A program made the translations under genes and the position numbers. Below, in pieces: positions 26,317 through 35,277 of a stretch of DNA of 64,000 nucleotides (position 1 is the first letter of the stretch; every line of letters begins with the position of its first letter). The stretch is from Paucilactobacillus oligofermentans DSM 15707 = LMG 22743 (GTDB lineage: Bacteria > Bacillota > Bacilli > Lactobacillales > Lactobacillaceae), in contig NZ_AZFE01000030.1 of NCBI RefSeq assembly GCF_001434315.1, positions 62,001 to 126,000 on the forward strand, given 5' to 3'. The notes under the pieces are model-generated. The model ran no database searches. It was not told the origin of the DNA and was given only the letters and a program-made list of their open reading frames with translations.

Positions 26317-27072
26317 CTAAAACCATTTACTCAAGAATAAGACTGATTCATCAAAGACTTCATCCACATATCCCTTAGCATGTTGTGTTCCCTCTACAAA
26401 TCTCACAGTATGCACAATTTGATTTTCAGCCAACTTCGCTGACATTTTTAGCACTCCTGAATTAGGGATAAATTCATCTAATGAATTAGCTAAAAACATT
26501 GGTCCGGTTTTTTCATTAATCCGGTGTGTTGGCGTTGCTTCAACTAACTGATCAGTTTGACCATTAAAGTAGTTCATAATAAAACCTTTATAAAAACTGT
26601 CATCTTGGCCGGAATCTTCCCTAATTGTCCGTTCTAGTTTTCCAACTACTTGTTCGTGTTGCTCAATCCACTGATCAATATCGAATACTCCTGACCATGA
26701 AATTGCTGGAATTCCATATTTAATCGCCATTTCAGCGGCCATATTTCCACCAACCGAAGAACCACAAACAGCAATATGGGTCCGGTCAAATTGATAATTT
26801 GAGTTTTTAATCCATGCATACAATGTATCCATATCTTCCAAGGGAGCTGGATAATAGGCAACCGGGGCTAATCGATAATTTGGGATAAAAGTTAGATACC
26901 CATTAGATGCCCACTTCTTACCTAGATCAACGTCTTTACTTTTATCACCACGGAGCCATCCCCCACCGTGAATCATAATAACAACTCCACGAGTTGCGTT
27001 GGTAGTTGGATAATAAATATCTGTTGTTAACCGATTATCAGCATCATAAATTACATCATTATCAATTTGCAT
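26317..27072 (-). CDS. alpha/beta hydrolase, HSL-type esterase
   Basis: A 251-residue cytoplasmic esterase/lipase. The oxyanion motif HGGGW is near residue 36, the nucleophile Ser sits in GSSVGG near residue 107, and an Asp in NSLDEF and a His in GTQHAKG complete a likely triad. This is the hormone-sensitive lipase-like family, close to carboxylesterases and tannase-type small esterases of lactobacilli. Substrate is unknown; its presence in a genome with a gallate decarboxylase makes aromatic esters possible. GGGGAG precedes the ATG. Confidence 0.85.
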   Translation of the reverse strand: MQIDNDVIYDADNRLTTDIYYPTTNATRGVVIMIHGGGWLRGDKSKDVDLGKKWASNGYLTFIPNYRLAPVAYYPAPLEDMDTLYAWIKNSNYQFDRTHIAVCGSSVGGNMAAEMAIKYGIPAISWSGVFDIDQWIEQHEQVVGKLERTIREDSGQDDSFYKGFIMNYFNGQTDQLVEATPTHRINEKTGPMFLANSLDEFIPNSGVLKMSAKLAENQIVHTVRFVEGTQHAKGYVDEVFDESVLFLSKWF

Positions 27073-27152
27073 ACATAAATACTCCCCATCAACTTAAGAT
27101 TTTAACTTAATTATATGCTGGTTAACCACAAATTGATAACATTTTGGTCTAA

Positions 27153-27467
27153 TTAAGACGTTATTTTAATACCCACAATGCCAATTAATAAGACCCCCAC
27201 AAAGACCCAAGTCATTGGATTAATTTTATCACCAAACAAAACGACCCCAATAATTACCGTTCCAACTGCTCCAATTCCGGTCCAAATTGGATATGCCAAA
27301 CTCAATGGTAAAGAAACTGTGGCCTTCGCTAAACAATAGAAACTAATAATCATACCGACAATCGTTAAAATTGTATAATTTAGGTGCGTAAATCCATTAC
27401 TTAATTTTAAAAAAGTGGCCCAAATTGTTTCAAATAAACCTGCAATTAATAAATAAATCCAACTCAT
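27153..27467 (-). CDS. SMR family exporter, Gdx/SugE-like (guanidinium type)
   Basis: A 104-residue four-helix small multidrug resistance protein. The essential Glu is at residue 13 (LFETIWATFLKLSNGFTH), and the signature PLSLAYPIWTGIGAVG is in the second half. The WAxxLKxSxGFT pattern resembles the SugE/Gdx subtype, which exports guanidinium, rather than the EmrE drug type. The upstream RNA looks like a guanidine-IV riboswitch, which independently supports this substrate. The protein should act as an antiparallel dimer in the membrane. AGGAGG precedes the ATG. Confidence 0.88.
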   Translation of the reverse strand: MSWIYLLIAGLFETIWATFLKLSNGFTHLNYTILTIVGMIISFYCLAKATVSLPLSLAYPIWTGIGAVGTVIIGVVLFGDKINPMTWVFVGVLLIGIVGIKITS

Positions 27468-27512
27468 GATTTTTCCTCCTGTAGTTTTACAATCAATAAA
27501 TTATCTAGAAAT

Positions 27513-27590
27513 AAAAATACACCACTTCTCACTCCTTCAATGACCTAATGGAGTGAAACGTGGTGTACCTTGCCCGGTGGCAATTTATCT
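27513..27590 (-). promoter_or_regulatory. probable guanidine-IV (mepA motif) riboswitch upstream of the SMR gene
   Basis: On the minus strand a small hairpin TTGCCACCGGGCAA (27570-27583) is followed by AGGTACACCAC and a long terminator hairpin (27513-27566). The terminator's outer arms are ACACCAC/GTGGTGT, its upper stem is CACTCC/GGAGTG, and it ends ATTTTTATTT. The loop ACC(G) of the first hairpin can pair with GGT in the terminator loop, the kissing contact described for guanidine-IV. The family match is from memory of the motif. Confidence 0.65.
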
Positions 27591-27648
27591 TTTTTTCTAT
27601 CAATTAACCATAACACATCAATCCTTAATTTAAAACTTTAACACTCTC

Positions 27649-28473
27649 TTAGTGATGACTGTTACGCGTCGGCTTCAACATAAATCGACTAATTAATTTA
27701 ACAATCTGCTTATTCTCTGGTAAATCAGAGTGTGATGATTCAACGCCTGTAACAATCATTTCCGTATAACTTCGTGCTTGATTTTGAAAAATATATTTCC
27801 CACTATCAACACTTTTAAACGGCACCGTACCATCACCAGCATATGATTTGGTCCCAGCAATGGAATACATGATTAAATTGGTCGGAATTTGTTTGCGGCC
27901 AGCGATTAAATCTTTGAGCATCGTCGTTTTTTCTTTGGTTGTGTTCTCTAAATTATACGGCGTACCAATCGTCATCAACTTATCAATTGAACTAGTATCC
28001 GGTAAATACTTTTCCAAAAAAATAGTTAGTATTAAACCACCATTTGAGTGACCAATTCCTGAAAATTGATTAAAATGATACCGTTTTGACAAGACTTGGT
28101 AAGCAATACTAAACCATTTTGCCTGTTTTTTGATATTGGCATACCCATCATCATTATCTTGAAAACTAATCACAATATATGGTCGTTTATCACCTTGCCG
28201 AATTGTACCCGAATAATGTAATTGATTATCTTGATCGACTTTAACTTTAAGTAAACTATGATTTTCTGTTTGTTCATCTAATTCTTGAATTAACGCATCA
28301 AAACGATTTTGATCAGCGGAGCTTCCCGGTACCAGAATTATTGGCACCATTGCGGACGGTACCATTTCCCGCATCAGTTTCACACGTGCGCGTTGTTGGC
28401 TTAAACCAAAAATAACCATACCGACAAATGCGATTATAACTAACAAACTAACAATTACTTTTTTAATGTTCAT
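27649..28473 (-). CDS. membrane-anchored alpha/beta hydrolase, DUF915 family
   Basis: A 274-residue protein with an N-terminal membrane anchor (residues 5-25), then an alpha/beta hydrolase fold facing outward. The nucleophile motif is GHSNGG at about residue 143, with an Asp in AGDGTVPF and a His in ESSHSDLPE completing a probable triad. This is the DUF915 family, widespread in lactobacilli and Listeria, with no assigned substrate. The start overlaps the end of the EIIC-like gene, placing it last in the extended dlt operon. A role in wall or teichoic acid turnover is inference from that position. Confidence 0.82.
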   Translation of the reverse strand: MNIKKVIVSLLVIIAFVGMVIFGLSQQRARVKLMREMVPSAMVPIILVPGSSADQNRFDALIQELDEQTENHSLLKVKVDQDNQLHYSGTIRQGDKRPYIVISFQDNDDGYANIKKQAKWFSIAYQVLSKRYHFNQFSGIGHSNGGLILTIFLEKYLPDTSSIDKLMTIGTPYNLENTTKEKTTMLKDLIAGRKQIPTNLIMYSIAGTKSYAGDGTVPFKSVDSGKYIFQNQARSYTEMIVTGVESSHSDLPENKQIVKLISRFMLKPTRNSHH

Positions 28474-29698
28474 GCTTATTCACCTGCAGTTCTTGATTAG
28501 ATAACTTAATAAATGGTACATAGATTAACACTGAAATTACTAAGTTAATGATGCCGACTGCTAAAGCAACCCAATTTCCATTAGTACTTAAAAATCCTTC
28601 TAAGGGACCAGGAGTAGAAGTTGCCGTTGGATAAACTGAGCTGGGTAACCATTGCAGTAATATCAAGATTCCTGGAATTAAACAAGCCACAACTGAAGAA
28701 ATTATCATCGGGATTAATAAAATTAGATTGAATAGAATTGGATATGTAGTTACTAGCGGTGCATTAATATTGAATACCGTCGGAACTACGGACAATTTCA
28801 AATCATGAATATCTGTGTGTTGTCGATTCACAATCCACATCGCAATTACTAATGGCAATAACATTCCAATTCCACCACTAGTTGCATAGACATCAAATAA
28901 TGCGTGAATATTAATTGGCATTGGAATTGAATATACACTATGACCTTCTAGAACATAGTTTAAATTTTTAATGGCTGCATCACTAAAATCACTATTAGAT
29001 ACTGGTAGCAATGAGTCAATTCCAAAAATGAATAATAAACAATTCAAAACAGCAATCAGTGGAATCAGCAAAATACCCCAACCCTGTATCCCGTCAATCC
29101 AATCATACAAGGTGCGAATAACGGCCTGAGTCCAATCATCTCTGGTTAAAACAAATAACCCCAGTAAAACTAATAAAGTCATTAGTGCAGAAAACCACGT
29201 CCTCGCATTAATTAGTTGTGTTAACTTAAGATAAATTAATTTAATTAGATAACCAATAACTGCAGCAATCAGCAAATTTCTTAAATTAATTGCACTAAAA
29301 CTTAGCCATATCAAATCTTCATTAATTTTACCAGTCAGCAAATTCCCTGGGAACATAAAGATAATCGTTACTATGACACTAATGTAACCGGACAAAGAAT
29401 ACGTGTCCAACTTTTTTGAACCCATCAAATACGCTATTGAGGCAATTAGCATCACCCCAGTAATAATCGTTAAGCTATTAACAATCATTTGAATTTGTGT
29501 GAAATATGGTAGCCATTGATCAATTCCAAAAATTTCTTTTAAAAAGCCTGAATCATCTAGCACCACTAAATTGATAACTGACAAAACGGCTGTGACTAAG
29601 ATTTGTTGATTAAGAATTCTAAAAGCTTGTTGCAATTCTTGTACAAAGTTAAGTGACATTATTTTGCGACTTAAGTTTACGTATTTTCCTCCTAGCAT
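28463..29698 (-). CDS. PTS EIIC-like membrane protein of the lactose/cellobiose family, degenerate
   Basis: A 411-residue polytopic membrane protein with about ten hydrophobic segments, clearly related to cellobiose/lactose EIIC permeases. No EIIA or EIIB gene is nearby. Two substrate-site signatures are changed: the usual FGIHG is FGIDS (about residue 222), and the usual FNINEP is FNINAP (about residue 314). Those His and Glu residues contact sugar in the structurally known EIIC, so ordinary PTS uptake is doubtful. It lies between a serine hydrolase and a DUF915 hydrolase behind dltD. A lipid-linked or regulatory role is possible. GGAGG precedes the ATG. Confidence 0.8.
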   Translation of the reverse strand: MLGGKYVNLSRKIMSLNFVQELQQAFRILNQQILVTAVLSVINLVVLDDSGFLKEIFGIDQWLPYFTQIQMIVNSLTIITGVMLIASIAYLMGSKKLDTYSLSGYISVIVTIIFMFPGNLLTGKINEDLIWLSFSAINLRNLLIAAVIGYLIKLIYLKLTQLINARTWFSALMTLLVLLGLFVLTRDDWTQAVIRTLYDWIDGIQGWGILLIPLIAVLNCLLFIFGIDSLLPVSNSDFSDAAIKNLNYVLEGHSVYSIPMPINIHALFDVYATSGGIGMLLPLVIAMWIVNRQHTDIHDLKLSVVPTVFNINAPLVTTYPILFNLILLIPMIISSVVACLIPGILILLQWLPSSVYPTATSTPGPLEGFLSTNGNWVALAVGIINLVISVLIYVPFIKLSNQELQVNKHEH

Positions 29699-29712
29699 CC
29701 AAATGCCTCCAA

Positions 29713-30777
29713 TTATTTGAGTAATTTTCGATCTAAAGAATCACCTAGTTTGCTGATTCCCATCTTTGTCACCTCGTAATTACTCAAGATAACCACCGCT
29801 TGCTTCCCATTCTTACTAATTCTAATGGTTCCTTCAAATCCATAACCGGCACCATTAGTTTTATAACGATCAACACGATTATATAAGCCACCACCATAGC
29901 CACTAATTGATCCTTTAGCATACAATTTAGTTACATCTGCTTGCTTAATAATTTTGCCTTGTGTAATTGCGCTAACCACGCGATATAAATCACCTACACT
30001 CATATATAACTGACCGGTCCCTAATTCATTACGTTCTAAGACCAATCGCTGCTTAAATGGCTGGGTATATGAAATTCCAAGGATGTGATTAGGAACCGAG
30101 TAACCAATTGCTGAATCACGATTAGTTGGTAATGCATACGCAAATGCAGTTCGTTTTAATTTCAGTTTATCAATAATTTGATGAGTAAATAATTGTCGAT
30201 AACTCTGATGTGAAACTTTTTCCAAAATTCCAGCCAACAATACATAATTAACTGGTTGATAATCCCAGATACCATTTTTCAAAATTGTATATTTTGTCTG
30301 CGTAATTTCATGACGAATGATTCCAAAATCATCCGTTAAAAAACCCGGTGCTTTGGAACCATCCATTGATAATCCGGAAGTCATATTTAACATCTGCCGA
30401 ATAGTAATATTAGCCGAACCCGGTACACTGGGGAAATAGTTGTCTAAATGATCAGTTAACTTCAGATGATGCTTTTCTACCTGCTGCATAATTAATACGC
30501 CGGTCATCATTTTTTGAATTGAATCAATTTCAAACATTGTATTTAGATTATTCGACTTTTTACTCAAGACATTAGCGTAGCCTTGACTATAATGATTAAT
30601 TAGTTTGCCATTTTGATAAATCGCTATCGTTCCAACAAATGACCTTGTTTTAACATCTTTTTTGATTACTATTTGATTCTTATCTTTTGCCAGTACGTTA
30701 ATGGGGATATTAACGACACTGACTGTGATTATTATAATAATTAACCACCACTGCATATTTTTGTTCATTGTTATCAT
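29713..30777 (-). CDS. membrane-anchored serine hydrolase, beta-lactamase/DD-peptidase family
   Basis: A 354-residue penicillin-recognising-type hydrolase with an N-terminal hydrophobic anchor or signal (about residues 9-30) and an outward catalytic domain. The SxxK motif is SIQK in FEIDSIQKMM (about residue 85). The second motif region reads DYQPVNYVLLAG, where the usual YxN is YQP. A C-terminal GGGLYN and GYGFEG region resembles the HxG/KTG strand area. DD-carboxypeptidase or D-Ala esterase activity is possible. It starts 3 nt after the dltD stop, so it is part of the dlt transcript; an ATG at 30768 is an alternative start. Confidence 0.82.
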   Translation of the reverse strand: MITMNKNMQWWLIIIIITVSVVNIPINVLAKDKNQIVIKKDVKTRSFVGTIAIYQNGKLINHYSQGYANVLSKKSNNLNTMFEIDSIQKMMTGVLIMQQVEKHHLKLTDHLDNYFPSVPGSANITIRQMLNMTSGLSMDGSKAPGFLTDDFGIIRHEITQTKYTILKNGIWDYQPVNYVLLAGILEKVSHQSYRQLFTHQIIDKLKLKRTAFAYALPTNRDSAIGYSVPNHILGISYTQPFKQRLVLERNELGTGQLYMSVGDLYRVVSAITQGKIIKQADVTKLYAKGSISGYGGGLYNRVDRYKTNGAGYGFEGTIRISKNGKQAVVILSNYEVTKMGISKLGDSLDRKLLK

Positions 30778-30780
30778 CAG

Positions 30781-32031
30781 CTATTCTGCTTGTTGCCATT
30801 CTTTTGAGAGGAATTTATCTTGGATTTGATATGTTGGTTGATTTTGTTTTGTTTGTAGAAATGGTGATACCTTTTGATCCATTGCTAACCAGCCATTCCA
30901 GCCAAGGTGAATTGTATCTTCCATGAAATACTTTTTACCACCATCTTTACTGAGGTCAACAACATGATTAAACCCTTGACTATTTAATTGATATTTAATC
31001 TTTTGATCGGCTTTTTGATACATGTCATTTGATAAACCAGTATATTTCATCCACTTTTGGTTAACTGGTGTAATCACAAAGATTGGATCCACATTCCATT
31101 TAGCAAACTGAGCCAAAACTAATTCAAAATCCGCATATTCTGGTGACTGAAGATAATTAAAGTGAGACTGTGATCCTTGTAATTTAGCTAATTTATTTCC
31201 TTTAGCTAACCGATGGTTGAAAAAATTGTTACTAATACCAAATGGATTATCATCAGTTGCTTTAGCTGCCATCTGATTAGCCGACTTTGTTAGCATCTTA
31301 AAGTTATCTTGCTTCGGTAACTTATTTTGATTGCCATCAATTTTAGCTTCTCTTTTACCAGAAACAAACGATGAAAATAATTTATCTTCTGAATTTAACA
31401 TCGTTGCCTCAACATTCAATTGCATCAACTGAGTCTTAGTCACTTTCTTACCACTAGCTAAATTAATTAATGCTCGATGGGCAGCACCTGAATTACTATT
31501 TTCATTCATTGCTAAAATTCGTTTGGCTGTATAACGCGTCATTTGGCTATCATGAGCATGGAGAAGCCATTGTGTGGTTCCAATTGGTGAATTATATAAA
31601 CTGTATGCCTGTGGCGACTGGCCTTGTTTTGTGAACCATTGTGGGGAAATAATAAACACCACTTTTTTATTTTTCAATTGTTGTTTCATTCCTTGCATTT
31701 GAATTAAATGCGATAACGATTGAGTTCCCGGGTTACCTAATAAAAATGGTTGATAGTTACGATGATATTTTTTGGCTAAGGCAGATGGATGAAATGGATC
31801 CATCCGTGATAATTCTGACGAACCAAAGAATGGTACATAGCCATCCTTAAGCGCTTGACTTTTAACAATACTTCCCTTGTAGACATTGGTTGATAATGAA
31901 ACCGCTGCTCGCTTTTCAGTTGCCTTGTTAACCGTTGTAAATTGGTTAGCGACAAAAAAAGCAATGAAAACCAGCAGCCCAGCAAGTAGTACCGGTCCAA
32001 AGATATTCCAAAGCTTTTTTTTCATTTTCAT
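30781..32031 (-). CDS. dltD: D-alanyl-lipoteichoic acid transfer protein DltD
   Basis: A 416-residue membrane-anchored protein with one N-terminal span (about 8-29) and an outward SGNH-hydrolase-like domain. The Ser of the catalytic motif is in FFGSSELSRMDPFHP, and the Asp/His pair is in the C-terminal MEDTIHLGWNGW. DltD takes D-alanine from the membrane acyl intermediate to lipoteichoic acid. Its ATG overlaps the dltC stop (ATGA). The residues needed for activity are present. Confidence 0.95.
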   Translation of the reverse strand: MKMKKKLWNIFGPVLLAGLLVFIAFFVANQFTTVNKATEKRAAVSLSTNVYKGSIVKSQALKDGYVPFFGSSELSRMDPFHPSALAKKYHRNYQPFLLGNPGTQSLSHLIQMQGMKQQLKNKKVVFIISPQWFTKQGQSPQAYSLYNSPIGTTQWLLHAHDSQMTRYTAKRILAMNENSNSGAAHRALINLASGKKVTKTQLMQLNVEATMLNSEDKLFSSFVSGKREAKIDGNQNKLPKQDNFKMLTKSANQMAAKATDDNPFGISNNFFNHRLAKGNKLAKLQGSQSHFNYLQSPEYADFELVLAQFAKWNVDPIFVITPVNQKWMKYTGLSNDMYQKADQKIKYQLNSQGFNHVVDLSKDGGKKYFMEDTIHLGWNGWLAMDQKVSPFLQTKQNQPTYQIQDKFLSKEWQQAE

Positions 32032-32261
32032 TGTAATGATTCCACCTTTTGAATAATTTTATTAGCCGACTTCCAATCTTCTCGATTAAATTCTGAAATT
32101 GGCACATCAATGCCAAACTTATCTTGTAATTCTAGTAGTAATTCCACGGTTGCCATTGAGTCTACAAGACCTGACATAAAAATATCTGCATCCATGTCTT
32201 TGCTAAAGTCGGTACCGGTAATTCCATTTAAGATATCTAATACAATTTCATTTACATTCAT
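32028..32261 (-). CDS. dltC: D-alanyl carrier protein DltC
   Basis: A 77-residue acyl-carrier-type protein. The phosphopantetheine attachment Ser is residue 35 in LVDSMATVE. DltA loads D-alanine on it and DltB passes it across the membrane. Gene length and order are standard. A GGAG-like site lies upstream, 14 nt after dltB. Confidence 0.96.
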   Translation of the reverse strand: MNVNEIVLDILNGITGTDFSKDMDADIFMSGLVDSMATVELLLELQDKFGIDVPISEFNREDWKSANKIIQKVESLQ

Positions 32262-32275
32262 TTTAAGTTCTCCTT

Positions 32276-33481
32276 TTATTTAAACCATAGAGTATTCAAG
32301 AAACCTGAGAAAATTAAGAAACTAAAGCAAACGACATTAAAAGTGATGAAGATTGCTAAACCTTTAGTCCAGCGATTACTTGGAACTTGATGTTTTTTCT
32401 TAAACCGGAGCCAAATATCATTAATAATAATCGCAACGGCATGAAAAGCACCGTACAAAATGTAATACCACGTTACGCCGTGCCAGAATCCCATAATCAA
32501 AAAGTTAGCTAAATACGCAACTTGTGAGACGTGAATTCGATTTTTAAAAATTTTGTGTTTCATTAAGAAAAAGGTTAAACGCATAAATACATAATCTCGG
32601 AACCAAAATGATAATGACATATGCCAACGATTCCAAAAATCCTTCACATTATGCGATTTAAATGGTTGATTAAAGTTCAACGGACTTTCAATTCCCATCA
32701 AGTAACTAATCGCGATCGCGAATAAGCTATAACCCGCAAAGTCAAAGAACAAATACATACTGTAGGTATACATGTATTCAATTAACGGCCATGATAAACC
32801 GGTATGAAAGAAGGCCGCTCTTTGTGCTAATGATTCATGCGCTAAGACTGGCAGTAGTACTTTGCCAAAAAAGTAACCTAAAATAAACTTATATAAAAAG
32901 CCTAAAAAGAGATACTTAACTGCCTTACCAATCATCGTTACATATTTATCACGCTCTGGCGCGTTGACATAGTCCGTTTTAAAACGCCGAAACCGATCAA
33001 TTGGTCCTGATGAGATGGTTGGAAAGAATAGTAAGAAGCGAACAAACAGGATTGGCTCAAACTCTTTAATTGCCCCATCTCTCATTTCCATTACCATCTG
33101 CACGCTTTTAAAAGTTAAGTAACTAATTCCTAAAAAACCGATTAACGATGACTTAATTGTAAATAGTGGCGTCATCTTAACCACGATCAATGGTGCAATC
33201 GCTAGTAGTACCGCGATGATAAAGACCGAAGTTCGATTGCGTTTTAAACGATATTTGGAATATGCAAAGATCACGATTAATTCAAATAATACATATCCAA
33301 TTAGTGCCAGGCCTTGATGCCAGTCTTTCCCACCAAACGTTAAAACTAAAAAGGTCAAAGAAAAGATGGTTTCGTAAATCACCAATCGTTTGCCATAAAA
33401 AAGTCCAATAATAATTGGTAATAACAAACCGATGATGAGGCCAAAATAGCCTGGACTTTCATATGGTTGTAAATTAATCAA
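32276..33481 (-). CDS. dltB: D-alanyl transfer protein DltB (MBOAT)
   Basis: A 401-residue membrane-bound O-acyltransferase with roughly eleven spans. The MBOAT signature is visible: the RF region WNRWHMSLSFWFRDYVFMRL and the catalytic His in GFWHGVTWYY. It transfers D-alanine from DltC toward the outer face. It starts immediately after dltA (1 nt gap), so translation is coupled. Confidence 0.96.
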   Translation of the reverse strand: MINLQPYESPGYFGLIIGLLLPIIIGLFYGKRLVIYETIFSLTFLVLTFGGKDWHQGLALIGYVLFELIVIFAYSKYRLKRNRTSVFIIAVLLAIAPLIVVKMTPLFTIKSSLIGFLGISYLTFKSVQMVMEMRDGAIKEFEPILFVRFLLFFPTISSGPIDRFRRFKTDYVNAPERDKYVTMIGKAVKYLFLGFLYKFILGYFFGKVLLPVLAHESLAQRAAFFHTGLSWPLIEYMYTYSMYLFFDFAGYSLFAIAISYLMGIESPLNFNQPFKSHNVKDFWNRWHMSLSFWFRDYVFMRLTFFLMKHKIFKNRIHVSQVAYLANFLIMGFWHGVTWYYILYGAFHAVAIIINDIWLRFKKKHQVPSNRWTKGLAIFITFNVVCFSFLIFSGFLNTLWFK

Positions 33482-33482
33482 A

Positions 33483-35009
33483 CTACTTTGCCTCCCTCAT
33501 CAATGCCTTAATATCAATTTTGCCATTCATCGTAATTGGTAATGTATCTAGATAAACGAACTTTTGTGGAATCATATATGACATCATTTTTTTGGCTAAT
33601 TCAAATTTCAATTCGTCCGTCAGTTTCAAATTAAGGCCATCGACTTCAAAATCATGATAAAGATAACTCGTTAAATCTAATTGAACGTAGGCTAACAGTG
33701 AAACCACTTTGCCATTTTTATCCGTCACTGGAACCGCCACGGCGCGACTAATATTTTCATTTAGATTTAGATAATGATTAACTTCCTCTAATTCAATCCG
33801 ATAACCATGCATCTTAATTTGAAAATCTTTGCGTCCGGCATATAATATCAGGCCATCATTTTTACGCTGTCCTAAATCACCAGTATGGTAAGTTGCAGTT
33901 TGGTCATGCTTAAATACTTGTTCTGTTTTAGCCGGGTTATTGATGTATCCTTTTGAAATCGATGGTCCACTGAGCACAATTTCACCAGTATTATCATTAT
34001 CTGATGCAAGTTCAATCCATCCCAATGTGTCATTCTTGAAATAACCAATTGGTAATCGATCATACATAGCTAAAATGCTTGGTGTAATTTCAATTGAAGT
34101 AACAGCCACTGTGGCTTCTGTTGGTCCATAAGTGTTAAAAATGTGGGCATCTGGAAAGCGTTCATGTAATTTACTAGCAACATCGTGTGTAAGTTCTTCA
34201 CCACAAAACATAAAAGTTGTTAATTCAGGATGCACTTGCTGATTAAAATTACGGTCTAAGAGTGCCATTTCAATAAATGACGGCGTCGATACCCAGACTT
34301 CAACCGTTAGTTCAGATAAACACTGGAATAAGCTCTTAAAATCTTCGGTTTGTTCACGTGGTAGAACTTGTAATTCACCACCTAAAAGTAAGGTTGGATA
34401 TAAATCCATCACTGATAAATCAAATGAATAAGGTGTTTGTGCTAAAACTTTAGGTTGTGCTTGCAAGCCAAAGTCACTCAACATCCAATCCGTAAAACTC
34501 TTAAGGTTATCATGGCTAATTTGAACCCCCTTAGGATTACCGGTGGTCCCTGAGGTAAAAATAATATAAAAGGTTTGATCACCAGTAACCATTTGGTTAT
34601 CGTCGAATTCAAATGATGATGTCTCGTGTTTAATAGCTTGAAATTCATCACTATGAATCACTTTTAAGTTTTCAATTGCTGGCGTATTTCCATCAACTTC
34701 GATCATTAATTCTGGCTGAGCAATTTCAGTTATTAGCTTAATTCGTTCATTAGGTGAATGTTTGTCAACAGGAATATAAGCATGCCCCGTTTTGACACTC
34801 GCCATAAAAGCAACTAACATCTCAAAAGTTTGACCACCATAGACAATGATTGGTGATTCGGGTTGTAAATCTAACTGTTGAATTCTTGCTGCTAACGCAT
34901 TCGAATATTGTTGTAATTCACCATAGGTATTTGTTTCACCAAGGTAGTTATAAACAATCGCCGCCGGATTTTCCGTTGCGAATTGATCAATTTGCTTAAT
35001 TAAATTCAT
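33483..35009 (-). CDS. dltA: D-alanine:D-alanyl carrier protein ligase DltA
   Basis: A 508-residue ANL-superfamily adenylating enzyme that activates D-alanine with ATP and loads DltC. The phosphate-binding loop is FTSGTTGNPKG (about residue 152). The downstream motifs FNTYGPTEATVA and YHTGDLGQ, plus the C-terminal catalytic Lys in MNGKIDIK, are present. Length is typical. GGAGGG precedes the ATG. Confidence 0.97.
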   Translation of the reverse strand: MNLIKQIDQFATENPAAIVYNYLGETNTYGELQQYSNALAARIQQLDLQPESPIIVYGGQTFEMLVAFMASVKTGHAYIPVDKHSPNERIKLITEIAQPELMIEVDGNTPAIENLKVIHSDEFQAIKHETSSFEFDDNQMVTGDQTFYIIFTSGTTGNPKGVQISHDNLKSFTDWMLSDFGLQAQPKVLAQTPYSFDLSVMDLYPTLLLGGELQVLPREQTEDFKSLFQCLSELTVEVWVSTPSFIEMALLDRNFNQQVHPELTTFMFCGEELTHDVASKLHERFPDAHIFNTYGPTEATVAVTSIEITPSILAMYDRLPIGYFKNDTLGWIELASDNDNTGEIVLSGPSISKGYINNPAKTEQVFKHDQTATYHTGDLGQRKNDGLILYAGRKDFQIKMHGYRIELEEVNHYLNLNENISRAVAVPVTDKNGKVVSLLAYVQLDLTSYLYHDFEVDGLNLKLTDELKFELAKKMMSYMIPQKFVYLDTLPITMNGKIDIKALMREAK

Positions 35010-35027
35010 TGAAATATCCCTCCATGA

Positions 35028-35174
35028 TTAAAATTCGTTATAGATAAAACCTGAATTATTAACGCCACTGTATTCATACATATAAATCAGGATCATTATA
35101 ATTAAAAAATAAAAACCTGCTTTTAATAAAAACCAGATAATTGGCTTTTGTTTCAGTCGTTCTAAAATTTGCAT
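35028..35174 (-). CDS. dltX: DltX, small membrane protein of the dlt operon
   Basis: A 48-residue protein with a single central membrane span (about residues 13-33) and the conserved C-terminal end FIYNEF, diagnostic for DltX. It is required for D-alanylation of teichoic acids; the C-terminal segment is thought to carry D-alanine as an acyl intermediate between DltB and DltD. GAGGTG lies 5 nt before the ATG. It is the first gene of the dlt operon, 18 nt before dltA, directly downstream of a terminator-like hairpin. Confidence 0.93.
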   Translation of the reverse strand: MQILERLKQKPIIWFLLKAGFYFLIIMILIYMYEYSGVNNSGFIYNEF

Positions 35175-35187
35175 CTCATCACCTCAT

Positions 35188-35254
35188 AAAAAAAGACACC
35201 TTACAATTCTTAATGTCTGTAGTTGTACTATAAACATTGAGTCTGTAAGGTGCC
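35188..35254 (-). terminator. terminator/attenuator between the sensor kinase gene and dltX
   Basis: On the minus strand GGCACCTTACA pairs with TGTAAGGTGTC (35195-35205 and 35244-35254), with inner pairing AATGT/ACATT, and ends in a run of seven T. The T-run is only a few bases from the dltX ribosome binding site. It ends the kinase gene or attenuates dlt transcription. Confidence 0.75.
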
Positions 35255-35277
35255 ATATATGTTTGCTGAGGAAAAGA

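Noticed and set aside
27513-27590. Guanidine-III riboswitch
   Set aside because: CCGG appears, but the pseudoknot pattern of guanidine-III is absent, while hairpin plus terminator with a loop contact fits guanidine-IV better.
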